Assembly: GCA_964645835.1 (NCBI GenBank)
Contig: CAZYDG010000012.1
Location: 31,598-95,597 of the forward strand
Origin: CAZBME01 sp964645835
GTDB lineage: Bacteria; Desulfobacterota; Syntrophia; Syntrophales; UBA8958
Direction: 5' to 3'
DNA: 64,000 nt
The translations under genes were made by a program, and so were the position numbers. Below, piece by piece: positions 17,214 through 25,108 of this stretch; the stretch's first letter is position 1, and every line of letters begins with the position of its first letter. The notes under the pieces are model-generated. The model was not told the origin of the DNA. It saw only the letters and a list, made by a program, of their open reading frames with translations, and ran no database searches.

Positions 17214-17238
17214 AGGCAGAGTCACTTTCGGCTCTGCC
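17214..17238 (-). terminator. Putative intrinsic terminator of the 3-hydroxyacyl-CoA dehydrogenase gene
   Basis: On the minus strand GGCAGAG-CCGAAAGTGA-CTCTGCC forms a 7-bp GC-rich stem, followed by TTTCTCTTT. It lies about 100 bp beyond the stop of the gene ending at 17341. The U-tract is imperfect. Confidence 0.5.
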
Positions 17239-17301
17239 TCTGATTATTTTCGAGACTGATGGATATGTAGCATTCAATGATATTTATAAACATCCTTTAG
17301 T

Positions 17302-17325
17302 CAGACTGTTTGAAAAATGTCCATC
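17302..17325 (+). repeat. Family A repeat fragment (inner end only)
   Basis: CAGACTGTTTGAAAAATGTC followed by CATC matches the inner left end of family A (CAGGCTGTTCAAAAATGTCC) and then breaks off. Confidence 0.55.
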
Positions 17326-17340
17326 ATTATTATTGTTATA

Positions 17341-18288
17341 TTAGACTGGTTTGAACGCATTCATCTTCTCCAATTGAGCAAGCATGGCCAGATACAGTTC
17401 ATCGCGTTTTTTCAGGATTTCCTCTTCACTTCTATTATTGTAGTCATATATTCCTTTAGACGTCTTGACACCGAGTTGACCCTTTTCAACTCGGTCGGCG
17501 ATGAAGGGCGGTACTTGCCCGGTGGAACTCTTCAATATATGACTGACCAAGTCTAGCCCTGTAAAATCGAGTGTCTGCATAACTCCGACAATGGGAAGCC
17601 TTATCCCCAGACTTGTTTTCACCGCAAGATCAACATCTTCCGGTGATGCCCATCCTTTTATAACGATCTCTAACGCAGCCATACTTATATATTGCTGGAT
17701 CCGGTTGACAATAAAACTTGGGACAAATGCCTTCATGACGACCGGACGTTTTCCAAGCCTGACCATTAACTGGGCCGTAAAATCAAGAACCGATGGGGAT
17801 GTCTCCGGACCTGGAACCACCTCCACCAGGGGTATTATATGGGGCGGAGCAAACCAGTGGGTAACGACAATTCGATCACGCTTCGTCAATTCACCGGCAA
17901 TACCGAAGATATCAAGCGAGGACGTGTTACTGGCCAAAACCGTATCTTCTGTACAAAATTTCTCAAATTGCAGAAATATCTCTTTCTTGACATCCGGAAT
18001 CTCCACAACAGCCTCCAGGGCAAAATCGGCGCCCTTTGCGGCCGAGGATAGATCTGTCATCGGATTCACTCGTGCTAAAATATTTGGAATATCCTCTTCT
18101 TTGACCAGACCGCTTCCGCTTAGGGTCTTCAGATTCGCTTTTATCAGGCGCATTGCCCGCTCCAGCAAATCTTCCTTCATATCCACCAGGTTGACTTCAA
18201 TTCCCGACTGGGCAAAGACCTGAGCGATGGAATGCCCCATGATTCCGGCACCGGCAATCACAACCTTCTTTACGTCTTTTGCATCCAT
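17341..18288 (-). CDS. 3-hydroxyacyl-CoA dehydrogenase family protein (lambda-crystallin/carnitine dehydrogenase-like)
   Basis: A 315-residue NAD-dependent dehydrogenase. The Rossmann motif GAGIMGHSIA starts at about residue 12, followed by the C-terminal helical domain. The active-site region reads VVTHWFAPPHIIPLVEVVPGPETS rather than the canonical HFFNPVPVM. PLVEVVP with PxT/PETS is what I associate with the lambda-crystallin (gulonate dehydrogenase) and carnitine dehydrogenase branch, which act on free hydroxy acids. I therefore infer a beta-hydroxy acid dehydrogenase, with a true hydroxyacyl-CoA enzyme as the alternative. The start is the ATG at 18288 with AAAGGA upstream. It is on the same strand as the BKACE operon, 254 bp downstream. 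Confidence 0.82.
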   Translation of the reverse strand: MDAKDVKKVVIAGAGIMGHSIAQVFAQSGIEVNLVDMKEDLLERAMRLIKANLKTLSGSGLVKEEDIPNILARVNPMTDLSSAAKGADFALEAVVEIPDVKKEIFLQFEKFCTEDTVLASNTSSLDIFGIAGELTKRDRIVVTHWFAPPHIIPLVEVVPGPETSPSVLDFTAQLMVRLGKRPVVMKAFVPSFIVNRIQQYISMAALEIVIKGWASPEDVDLAVKTSLGIRLPIVGVMQTLDFTGLDLVSHILKSSTGQVPPFIADRVEKGQLGVKTSKGIYDYNNRSEEEILKKRDELYLAMLAQLEKMNAFKPV

Positions 18289-18363
18289 GGAATTATCATT
18301 TCCTTTCAAATTGGATTCTTTATATCTTATTCTATACACAGCGACATATATAATTGCGAATAC

Positions 18364-18426
18364 CGTCATTCCCGCTCAAGCGGGAATCCAGAAAATCACT
18401 GGATGCCGGATCAAGTCCGGCATGAC
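18364..18426. repeat. Short double-hairpin intergenic repeat (TCATTCCCG type)
   Basis: Two adjacent hairpins: TTCCCGCTCAAGCGGGAA and TGCCGGATCAAGTCCGGCA, bounded by CGTCATT and ATGAC. This is the widespread proteobacterial REP-like unit; function here unknown. Confidence 0.75.
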
Positions 18427-18541
18427 AAACCAATTCGTATTTATGGTGTTGTGTATAGATTGATATGGTCAGCTACAAATTCCTTTGTCAGGGTGGGAGG
18501 GGACCGACCAAGCTTCATCCGGCCCCCTTCCATCAAGGGAA

Positions 18542-19465
18542 TCAGTAATTAACGCCGGCGATGCCCTTGAGTCCCAAAATCTGGCGGGCTTCATCCGGTG
18601 TTGCCGGCTCGATGCCGAGTTCTTTGGATATCCGAACCATCTTGGCCACCTGTTCGCCGTTGCTCTTGGCCATACGGCCCTTTTCCAGGTAGAGGTTGTC
18701 CTCCAGACCTACCCTGCAGTTGCCGCCCAAAAGGAGAGACTGAGTACAGATAGGAAGTTGAGCACGCCCGGCCACGCAGACGGAGAACTCGAAGTCCCCG
18801 ATGTTACGTTTTGCGTGCTCCACGAGGAACATGAGGTTTTCCGGGCTGGCCGAGAGACCTCCCAGGATGCCGAGGACGAACTGGATGTAGACGGGTTTCT
18901 TAATGTAGCCGGCCTGGATCAGGAAGGCCACATTGTTCACCATACCCGCGTCGTAGATTTCGAACTCGGGCTTTGTTTTGTTTTCGTTGAATACCGCACA
19001 GTACTCCCGAAGAGTTTTGAAGGTGTTGGTGAAGATGAAATCCTCTGTCATACCGAGCATCATCTTCTCCCAATCGTACTTCCACTCCTTGTAGCGGTCA
19101 AGCATCGGAAAGAGGCCCCAGTTCATGGACCCTGCATTGCAAGAGGCAAGTTCCGGCCTGTAGGTCGTCACAGGTGCAACCCGCTGCTCCAGCGTCATCC
19201 CCATGCCGCCACCGGTGGTGATGCAGACGACAACGTTGCAACGGCTCTTGATGTTGGTGATGATCTCCTTCATCAGGTTGATGTCCGGGGAGGGTAATCC
19301 GTTTTCAGGATTCCGCCCGTGGACATGGACCACCGCAGCTCCTGCCTCGTAGGCCCGGATGGCCTCATCAGCGATCTGCTGTGGTGTAATGGGGAGGTAC
19401 TCGGACATGGTCGGTGTGTGAATGCTGCCCGTTATGGCGCAAGTAATGACGGCTTTCTCTTTCAT
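18542..19465 (-). CDS. Beta-keto acid cleavage enzyme (BKACE family)
   Basis: A 307-residue TIM-barrel Zn enzyme of the 3-keto-5-aminohexanoate cleavage family. It condenses a beta-keto acid with acetyl-CoA and releases acetoacetate plus a new acyl-CoA. The metal ligands are visible as His47 and His49 (VVHVHGRNPENGLPSPD) and Glu255 (RVGLEDNLYLEKG). TTGGG and the C-terminal substrate region are present. In many members the segment before RVGLEDN is GGHV; here it is GGNC, so a usually conserved His is replaced. The start has AAGGAG 9 bp upstream. It is the last gene of a GntP permease - dehydrogenase - BKACE operon. The natural keto acid is unknown. Confidence 0.9.
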   Translation of the reverse strand: MKEKAVITCAITGSIHTPTMSEYLPITPQQIADEAIRAYEAGAAVVHVHGRNPENGLPSPDINLMKEIITNIKSRCNVVVCITTGGGMGMTLEQRVAPVTTYRPELASCNAGSMNWGLFPMLDRYKEWKYDWEKMMLGMTEDFIFTNTFKTLREYCAVFNENKTKPEFEIYDAGMVNNVAFLIQAGYIKKPVYIQFVLGILGGLSASPENLMFLVEHAKRNIGDFEFSVCVAGRAQLPICTQSLLLGGNCRVGLEDNLYLEKGRMAKSNGEQVAKMVRISKELGIEPATPDEARQILGLKGIAGVNY

Positions 19466-19489
19466 GGCAGATCTCCTTTTCTTTTTTTC

Positions 19490-20383
19490 CTATCCCTTGA
19501 GGAAATCGGGGTTGGCCCATTCGGGGTTCGGGTATGTGTAGAATCCTTTGCCTACCTTCATACCCAGTTCTTTCCGGTCAATCATATCCTTGAGGGCCTG
19601 GGGTGGCATATCCTTCGGATCTTTCGATTCGTTGTAGTAAGACATTTCAATGTCATAAACCACATCCAGCCCCACCATATCCATCATAGCAAAGGGGCCG
19701 TAAGGCATACCCGTGAAAACCCTCCAGGCCCGATCGATATCCTGGAAATCCACGAAACCGTTGCATGCCATGTAGAGAGTCTGCTTCTTCACGGCACGCC
19801 AGACACTGTTAAAGCAAAAGCCCAGGATCTCCTTATTGACCTTGAGGGGAATCAGCTCAATGGAGCGGATAAATCCCCGAACAGTATCAATTACCTCCGG
19901 AAGGGTCTTCGTACCGCCCATGATGTCGCAGAGGATAAATCCGACCGCTGGCTGATAGAAGTGGATATTCAGGCATTTTTCCGGACGCGCCGTGGCGTTC
20001 TCGATCCTGGAAATGGGGATGGAAGAGCTGTTAGTCGCCAGGTATGCATCTTTGGGGGCAAGGGCATCAATCTCCGCAAACACCTTTCGCTTCAGCTCCA
20101 GCACTTCCGGGATCGCCTCGATAACGAGGTCCGCATCCTTAACGGCCTCGGCAAGATCCTGCGTGAGTTTTACCGTCTTCGCGGCCTTTTCCCAATCTTC
20201 TTTCGGGACGGTGGGGCCTTTTCCCATGGCAACCATCATCCCTTTCATTTTCTCGACGGTCTTCTGGAAAATAGTCGGATCCTGATCAAAGCCTCTGACA
20301 TTATAATTGTATGCAGCGGCCTGGACCGCGATCTGGGTTCCCAGTGTTCCCAAACCGATGACGCTAATGTTTTTGATGCTCAT
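19490..20383 (-). CDS. 3-hydroxyacyl-CoA dehydrogenase family protein
   Basis: A 297-residue NAD-binding dehydrogenase with GLGTLG at residues 10-15 and the C-terminal helical domain (GFCFNSVWRAVKKQTLYMACNGFVDFQDIDRAW). The catalytic His segment reads NIHFYQPAVGFILCDI, not the standard HFFNPVPVMKLVE. This suggests a non-standard substrate, plausibly a free beta-hydroxy acid. It lies between the GntP permease gene (25 bp upstream) and the BKACE gene (24 bp downstream), each with its own strong Shine-Dalgarno site. The simplest role is making the beta-keto acid that the BKACE then cleaves. Confidence 0.88.
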   Translation of the reverse strand: MSIKNISVIGLGTLGTQIAVQAAAYNYNVRGFDQDPTIFQKTVEKMKGMMVAMGKGPTVPKEDWEKAAKTVKLTQDLAEAVKDADLVIEAIPEVLELKRKVFAEIDALAPKDAYLATNSSSIPISRIENATARPEKCLNIHFYQPAVGFILCDIMGGTKTLPEVIDTVRGFIRSIELIPLKVNKEILGFCFNSVWRAVKKQTLYMACNGFVDFQDIDRAWRVFTGMPYGPFAMMDMVGLDVVYDIEMSYYNESKDPKDMPPQALKDMIDRKELGMKVGKGFYTYPNPEWANPDFLKG

Positions 20384-20408
20384 AATTGTTCTCCTTAATA
20401 TTTATTGG

Positions 20409-21713
20409 CTATTGATAAATCATAATCCCCAGGGGGATGACAATAAGCAGAGTGAGCACAGTCGCCATAATATGTGACCAGAAAACATGTTTGTAGGAGT
20501 TAGCATGTGTAAGGCCGGTAATGGCTAGGAACGTGATAACAACACCGTTATGGGGCATGGCATCAAAACACCCGGCCGACATGGTAGCGACACGATGGAT
20601 CAGTTCCGGGGGAATCCCAAGGGCAACATACTGCTTTGCCAGTGTCTCAAGAATGATCCCCAGACCGCCTGAGGCTGAACCGGTAATAGCAGCCATGATA
20701 TTAGTGGCCACCGAAAGAGAAACGATGGGGTGCAGGGGCAGTGTCAGAAGCCAGGCTGATACGACCTTGAATCCGGCTGTCGCCGCAACGGCCATGCCGT
20801 ATCCCACATCGGCGCACGTATTCACAACGGGAATAACCGTGTTGACGGCCCCCTTGTTGATGGTATCAAGAATATTTGCAAAATTCTTCCAGAAGAACAC
20901 CAGACAGACGGCGGAACCGCCAAGAAGAGCCCATACGGCATCCAGTTTTAATACATTCAGCATGACGATGACGACGACCATGGGAATAATACTGAGCCAC
21001 ACATTGGGTAGTTTTTCGAGAGTCGACACCCCGGCGCTGACGACACCGACGCCGGTCGGCTCGACATAGCCTTCACCGCTCGCAAGGGCTTTTTTCAAGG
21101 CGTATCTTGTATATATGTAGGTGAAGAAAAGGACAAGGATCGAGGCAATCACACCAATCAGCGGAGCAGCCATGGGTGTAGATGCCATGTACTTGGTGGG
21201 CATAATATTGAGTATCTGTGGTGATCCGGGCATCATTGTCATGGTGACCGATCCGATTCCGATGCAGAAAGAAATCGCGAACAGGTGCCATGGAATATTA
21301 AGCTCTTTAAACATGGGCCGGGAAACAGGTATTAATGCGAAAATGACAACAAACAGGCTCACGCCACCGTATGTCAAGGCTATACCTATTACGCCCGCAG
21401 CCCAGATAACGGCCATGGGGCTGCTGCGCCCGATCACCTTCAGGATTCCTTCGGCAATCGAGCGGGCGGCACCGCTATCGTCCATAAATTTGCCGAAGAT
21501 GGAACCGGCCAGAAACAGGAGATAGAATTTCCCCGCATAATTTACGAAGCCCTTCATATATGGCCCGCTCAACATGGGCATGACATCCATGCTTGAAAAC
21601 AGGGCGACAACAACGGCGGCCAACGGTGCGATCACGATGATATGCCATCCTCTCAAGGCCATCACGATGATCAAGATCAATGAAACAATGATACCAATAA
21701 TGCTCCAATCCAT
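20409..21713 (-). CDS. GntP-family organic acid permease
   Basis: A 434-residue membrane protein with about twelve hydrophobic helices in GntP/CitMHS style. Family landmarks are YGGVSLFVVIFALIPVSRPMF, MTMMPGSPQILNIMPTKYM, SASGGLGIILETLAKQYV and CFDAMPHNGVVITFLAITGLTH. Relatives transport gluconate, or in operons with CoA-transferases and hydroxybutyrate dehydrogenase, 3-hydroxybutyrate. As first gene of an operon with a dehydrogenase and a BKACE, it probably imports the beta-hydroxy acid degraded by them. The start has GAGGAGG 9 bp upstream. Confidence 0.88.
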   Translation of the reverse strand: MDWSIIGIIVSLILIIVMALRGWHIIVIAPLAAVVVALFSSMDVMPMLSGPYMKGFVNYAGKFYLLFLAGSIFGKFMDDSGAARSIAEGILKVIGRSSPMAVIWAAGVIGIALTYGGVSLFVVIFALIPVSRPMFKELNIPWHLFAISFCIGIGSVTMTMMPGSPQILNIMPTKYMASTPMAAPLIGVIASILVLFFTYIYTRYALKKALASGEGYVEPTGVGVVSAGVSTLEKLPNVWLSIIPMVVVIVMLNVLKLDAVWALLGGSAVCLVFFWKNFANILDTINKGAVNTVIPVVNTCADVGYGMAVAATAGFKVVSAWLLTLPLHPIVSLSVATNIMAAITGSASGGLGIILETLAKQYVALGIPPELIHRVATMSAGCFDAMPHNGVVITFLAITGLTHANSYKHVFWSHIMATVLTLLIVIPLGIMIYQ

Positions 21714-22387
21714 CTTATTCCTCCTCTTGTCTTAAATTATGTCTGGACGACTGTTACGAAAACGAAACATTGCACCGGTAATAACAATCAGACAAAAGCA
21801 AATCCGCTAGACCAAGCCCTTCTCATGCAAGACCATCTTTAACCTCCTTTTCATCAATCATTTGACATGGTCCGGCATACTGCTTCGCGTATTATAATCG
21901 TCTTCTTTAATCTGGTCAAAGGTAATCCTGATTATTATGCGGACTATTTCCAACAACTGACTAACAAGGCAAAATTTATCGTAAGTTGTCCATTGACATA
22001 AAGCTGCAGCTTGCCTATACTCCCTTTCACCGAAAGCGGTTTCTTGTCAAAAACTTCATTCCTGGTCTACTATGGGAAATGGCGGTGTCTCTGCGGCCTT
22101 TATTCCCAAGATTAGACCTTAAGATTTTACCGGGCTCTATGACCCTTGTAATTACCGCGCAGGCTGAATCCGTTTTTTTTACTCTGCAGCTCATGGATTC
22201 CATCTCTTCACTGCCCCGCGGGGACAAGATTTGTGAGAAAGAAAGTAACTCTCCTTCTTTCAAAGGTTTCAAGATATATGCAGCCACGTAGCGCAATTCT
22301 TCAGAAATCAATAACGGCAACGTTAGTATTTCCAGAGCCTCGGCCTGGGGATGATCTGATAAATAAAACTATGAGGGAGGATGTTCT
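21714..22387. other. Long intergenic region between divergent permease and CoA-transferase genes
   Basis: 674 bp without a gene I can support. Two overlapping short open frames (minus 22027-22320, plus 21986-22291) have no recognised domain and no clear ribosome binding site; the minus one (SEELRYVAAYILKPLKEGELLSFSQI) could be a decayed coding remnant. The region must hold promoters for both sides. Confidence 0.4.
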
Positions 22388-23731
22388 ATGAGTTTCAAGG
22401 AAGAGTACCAGAGAAAATTGGTTTCCGCTGAGCAGGCCGTTAGTGTTGTTAAATCTGGCGACTGGGTAGATTATGGTAATTTTACCATGGCGCCTACATA
22501 TCTTGATCCGTTCCTCGCCAAACGGGCCGACGAGTTGACAGATGTTAAGGTTCGTGCCGTTACATATCCGGGTTTAGCTGCCGTTGCCCAGGCGGACCCC
22601 TCGAGAGAGAAGTTCTGCTTTAACAACTGGCATTTCAGTGGCGGAGACCGGGTCCTCCATGACAAAGGGCTATGTAACTATGTACCTCTTCTCTATCATG
22701 AAGGGCCGGGATACTACTCTAATAACTTTGTCAATTCCGATGTTTTCATTGTTAAGGTGGCCCCTATGAACCAGAGCGGGTACTTTAATTTTGGACCGTC
22801 CTGTTCCATCTCCAAAGCCGTGGCCGATCGCGCCAAGAAGGTCATTGTCGAAGTCAACACCAGTGTTCCCTATTGCTATGGCGGTTTCAATGAGGCCATC
22901 CACATCTCGGATGTGGATTTCATTGTCGAGTCGGATAACAAGCCGCTCTTCAGTCTGCCGTCGGCGCCGGTCTCTGATGAGGACAATCAGATCGCCAAAC
23001 TGATCATGAAAGAAATTCATGATGGATCGGTCATTCAGCTTGGCATCGGCGGCATGCCGAATGCCGTCGGGATGATGATCGCGCAATCCGACTTGAAAGA
23101 CCTGGGCGTACATACGGAGATGCTCGTAGATTCCTTCGTTGACATGTATCAATCCGGGCACGTCACCAACAAGAAAAAGCAGATCAATCCAGGGAAGATG
23201 GTATATACTTTTGCTCTGGGTACTCAGAAGCTTTATGATTTTCTGGATCACAATCCCTGTTGCGCCACATTTTCTGTTGACTATACGAACAACCCTTACA
23301 ACATCGCCCAGAACGATAAAATGGTGGCCATCAACAATTCCGTGGAAATTGATCTTTATGGCCAGGTAAACTCCGAGTCGTCAGGCGTCAGGCAAATTTC
23401 AGGTACAGGCGGGCAGTTTGACTACACCCTGGGCGCCTATAACTCCAAAGGTGGAAAAGCCTTTATCTGCATGACGTCATCACAGAAGAACAAGAAAACC
23501 GGCGAGATCAAGTCGCGAATCGTACCTACACTTGAGTCCGGCGCTATTGTAACCATCCCCCGGACAGTTGTGAGTTATGTCGTAACGGAATATGGTATGG
23601 TCAATCTGAAGGGCAAAACTACCTGGGAAAGGGCGGAAATGTTGATCGGCATTGCTCATCCCGATACGAGGGAAGAGCTTATCAAAGCTGCCGAGAAACA
23701 GAATATCTGGAGAGGAAGCAATAAGCGCTGA
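22388..23731 (+). CDS. Butyryl-CoA:acetate CoA-transferase-like enzyme (acetyl-CoA hydrolase/transferase family)
   Basis: A 447-residue CoA-transferase. The catalytic glutamate is Glu244 in GVHTEMLVDSF, equivalent to Glu238 of 4-hydroxybutyrate CoA-transferase. The oxyanion and CoA glycine motifs VIQLGIGGMPNAVG and QISGTGGQFDY are present, as is VTEYGMVNLKGKTTWERAEMLIGIAHPD at the C-terminus. The length and YGGFNEAIHISDVDFIVE resemble butyryl-CoA:acetate enzymes more than citrate lyase types. A strong site, GAGGGAGG, precedes the ATG. It is divergent from the GntP-dehydrogenase-BKACE operon and could activate or release the acids made there. Exact CoA donor and acceptor are not deducible. Confidence 0.85.
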   Translation: MSFKEEYQRKLVSAEQAVSVVKSGDWVDYGNFTMAPTYLDPFLAKRADELTDVKVRAVTYPGLAAVAQADPSREKFCFNNWHFSGGDRVLHDKGLCNYVPLLYHEGPGYYSNNFVNSDVFIVKVAPMNQSGYFNFGPSCSISKAVADRAKKVIVEVNTSVPYCYGGFNEAIHISDVDFIVESDNKPLFSLPSAPVSDEDNQIAKLIMKEIHDGSVIQLGIGGMPNAVGMMIAQSDLKDLGVHTEMLVDSFVDMYQSGHVTNKKKQINPGKMVYTFALGTQKLYDFLDHNPCCATFSVDYTNNPYNIAQNDKMVAINNSVEIDLYGQVNSESSGVRQISGTGGQFDYTLGAYNSKGGKAFICMTSSQKNKKTGEIKSRIVPTLESGAIVTIPRTVVSYVVTEYGMVNLKGKTTWERAEMLIGIAHPDTREELIKAAEKQNIWRGSNKR

Positions 23732-24056
23732 ACTCATAGTGGCTTAACCAGACTTCACTTCGGGGATAAAGAATCAACTTGTTTATAGTATGGGTGTGGG
23801 CGGCTGCCGATTATGACCGCCGCCCACATAATTCTACGTTCTGCTTCCTTCATTACCTTCTGATCGGGTGGCCCCTGGCGCTGATCCGCGTTCTCACCGG
23901 CAAGTATTAAAAATATACTCTGCCAGGCGCGTATTCCTCGCTGCCTGCCGGCATTTGCGCCGTCGTCATTCTTGTTGTTGCCGCTCCTGGTGCTGAGGGG
24001 AAGAAGCAAAAACAAATACAGTCTGGCACGGGTCCTCAACGGATTGATAAAACGTT
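23732..24056. other. Intergenic region, possibly containing a decayed membrane-protein gene
   Basis: No intact gene. In different forward frames short hydrophobic pieces appear (IGWPLALIRVLTGKY near 23870-23910; SSFLLLPLLVLRGRSK near 23960-24010), and the last frame runs to a stop just past the next gene's ATG. This pattern suggests a frameshifted remnant but is weak evidence. Confidence 0.3.
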
Positions 24057-24590
24057 ATGCTTCTTAATGAAAACGAGATAGATAAAAAGCTTCCGGCACA
24101 TGCAGCGGAGTTGCTTGGACCTTCTGAAGCAATCGGCTATGTCACACATCCTCGTTTGCTTTCTTCAAGCATGCTTTTGGTTATGACAGCCGTGATCAGC
24201 GGACTTATTCTTTTCTCAGTCGTGGTTGAACCCAGGTTTATCCGGCTGATGGCCCTGCCCGCAATGCCGCTCCTGGGCGGTTTTGCGGCACGGCTCATGC
24301 ATTCCCCGGTGATTTTTGTGACAGACTACCGCATTGTATCGGCACGTCGTTTCTGTAAACCGATATCCATCAACCTCGACCAGCTTGCTGCATTTCGGGT
24401 TCGGCAGAATTTTCTGGAGCGCCTGCTCGGCTACGGAGATATTTTGCTGCTCGTCCACCCTCGCCAATACCTCGGTGAAGGAATCTACCTAAAATTCACT
24501 CTATCCAGGCTACCTGATGCAGATTCTTTCAATTCAGCCATATCCAAAGCTGCTGCTGCCATCGGCGTTTCAATAATAAATAAAAATTGA
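24057..24590 (+). CDS. Membrane protein with bacterial PH domain
   Basis: A 177-residue protein. Two hydrophobic helices at about residues 35-75 (SSSMLLVMTAVISGLILFSV, MALPAMPLLGGFAARLM) are followed by a bacterial pleckstrin-homology domain of the YdbS/YdbT kind: FVTDYRIVSARRFCKPISINLDQLAAFRVRQNFLERLLGYGDILLL. The strand pattern T-x-x-R-I ... LLGYGDI is characteristic. The role of these proteins is unknown. No clear ribosome binding site precedes the ATG. Confidence 0.7.
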   Translation: MLLNENEIDKKLPAHAAELLGPSEAIGYVTHPRLLSSSMLLVMTAVISGLILFSVVVEPRFIRLMALPAMPLLGGFAARLMHSPVIFVTDYRIVSARRFCKPISINLDQLAAFRVRQNFLERLLGYGDILLLVHPRQYLGEGIYLKFTLSRLPDADSFNSAISKAAAAIGVSIINKN

Positions 24591-24750
24591 TGCCTGGGCT
24601 TTATCGACTGTCACCCTCCGGAGGGGCGCACAGTGCCATATTTCAACAGATCCTATTAATTAATACAGCGCTTAATGGGCATGAAAGTTTTGTTCATGGC
24701 TGCAGATAGAATATGGGAAAAATTGTAAAGATGGGAGTAACCGAAAAACA

Positions 24751-24786
24751 AAGGGCTAACCATCACTGGCTAACCCTTCGTTTTTT
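24751..24786 (-). terminator. Intrinsic terminator after the serS-tRNA cluster
   Basis: AAGGGCTAACCA-TCAC-TGGCTAACCCTT forms a 12-bp stem with two G-U-type mismatches. It is followed by a T-run on each side, so it could stop transcription from both strands. It lies just past the 3' end of tRNA-Arg. Confidence 0.75.
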
Positions 24787-24791
24787 AACAT

Positions 24792-24868
24792 TGGTACGCC
24801 CAGGAGGATTCGAACCTCCGACATCCAGATTCGTAGTCTGGCGCTCTATCCAGCTGAGCCATGGGCGC
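24792..24868 (-). tRNA. tRNA-Arg (ACG anticodon)
   Basis: The minus strand folds as a 77-nt cloverleaf including an encoded CCA. The acceptor GCGCCCA pairs with TGGGCGT apart from the end wobble, the anticodon loop is CTACGAA (anticodon ACG), and the T-arm is GGAGGTTCGAATCCTCC. The A34 would be deaminated to inosine by TadA. It is the last of three tRNAs downstream of serS. Confidence 0.95.
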
Positions 24869-24884
24869 ATATACGGTAAAAAAA

Positions 24885-24978
24885 TGGCGGAGAGAGCGGG
24901 ATTTGAACCCGCGGTACACCTTTTAGGGCGTACAATCGCTTAGCAGGCGATCGCTTTCGGCCACTCAGCCATCTCTCC
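24885..24978 (-). tRNA. tRNA-Ser (GCT anticodon)
   Basis: A 94-nt class II tRNA with encoded CCA. The acceptor GGAGAGA pairs with TCTCTCC, the anticodon loop is CTGCTAA (anticodon GCT), and the long variable arm is typical of serine tRNAs. The T-arm is CGGGTTCAAATCCCG. Confidence 0.95.
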
Positions 24979-24993
24979 ACGACCTTTTATAAA

Positions 24994-25079
24994 TGGCGGA
25001 GGGAGCAGGATTCGAACCCGCGGACCTTTCGGTCAACGGTTTTCAAGACCGCCGCCTTCGACCACTCGGCCATCCCTCC
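24994..25079 (-). tRNA. tRNA-Ser (TGA anticodon)
   Basis: An 86-nt class II tRNA with encoded CCA. The acceptor GGAGGGA pairs with TCCCTCC, the anticodon loop is CTTGAAA (anticodon TGA), with a variable arm GACCGAAAGGTC. It begins about 30 bp downstream of the serS stop codon, so it is probably co-transcribed with the enzyme that charges it. Confidence 0.95.
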
Positions 25080-25108
25080 GGGCATCTTTTCAATTGTTGA
25101 GGGGGCCT

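Noticed and set aside
19319..20398. 359-codon frame antisense to the dehydrogenase/BKACE genes
   Set aside because: Spans two well-supported genes on the other strand and shows no domain.
22027..22320. 97-codon minus-strand frame in the CoA-transferase/permease divergent region
   Set aside because: No domain or ribosome binding site; kept only as a possible remnant in the intergenic description.
24713..24943. Open frame across tRNA-Arg and tRNA-Ser
   Set aside because: It reads through the antisense of tRNA genes (RPGGFEPPTSR, ERAGFEPAV-type spurious peptides well known from tRNA loci).
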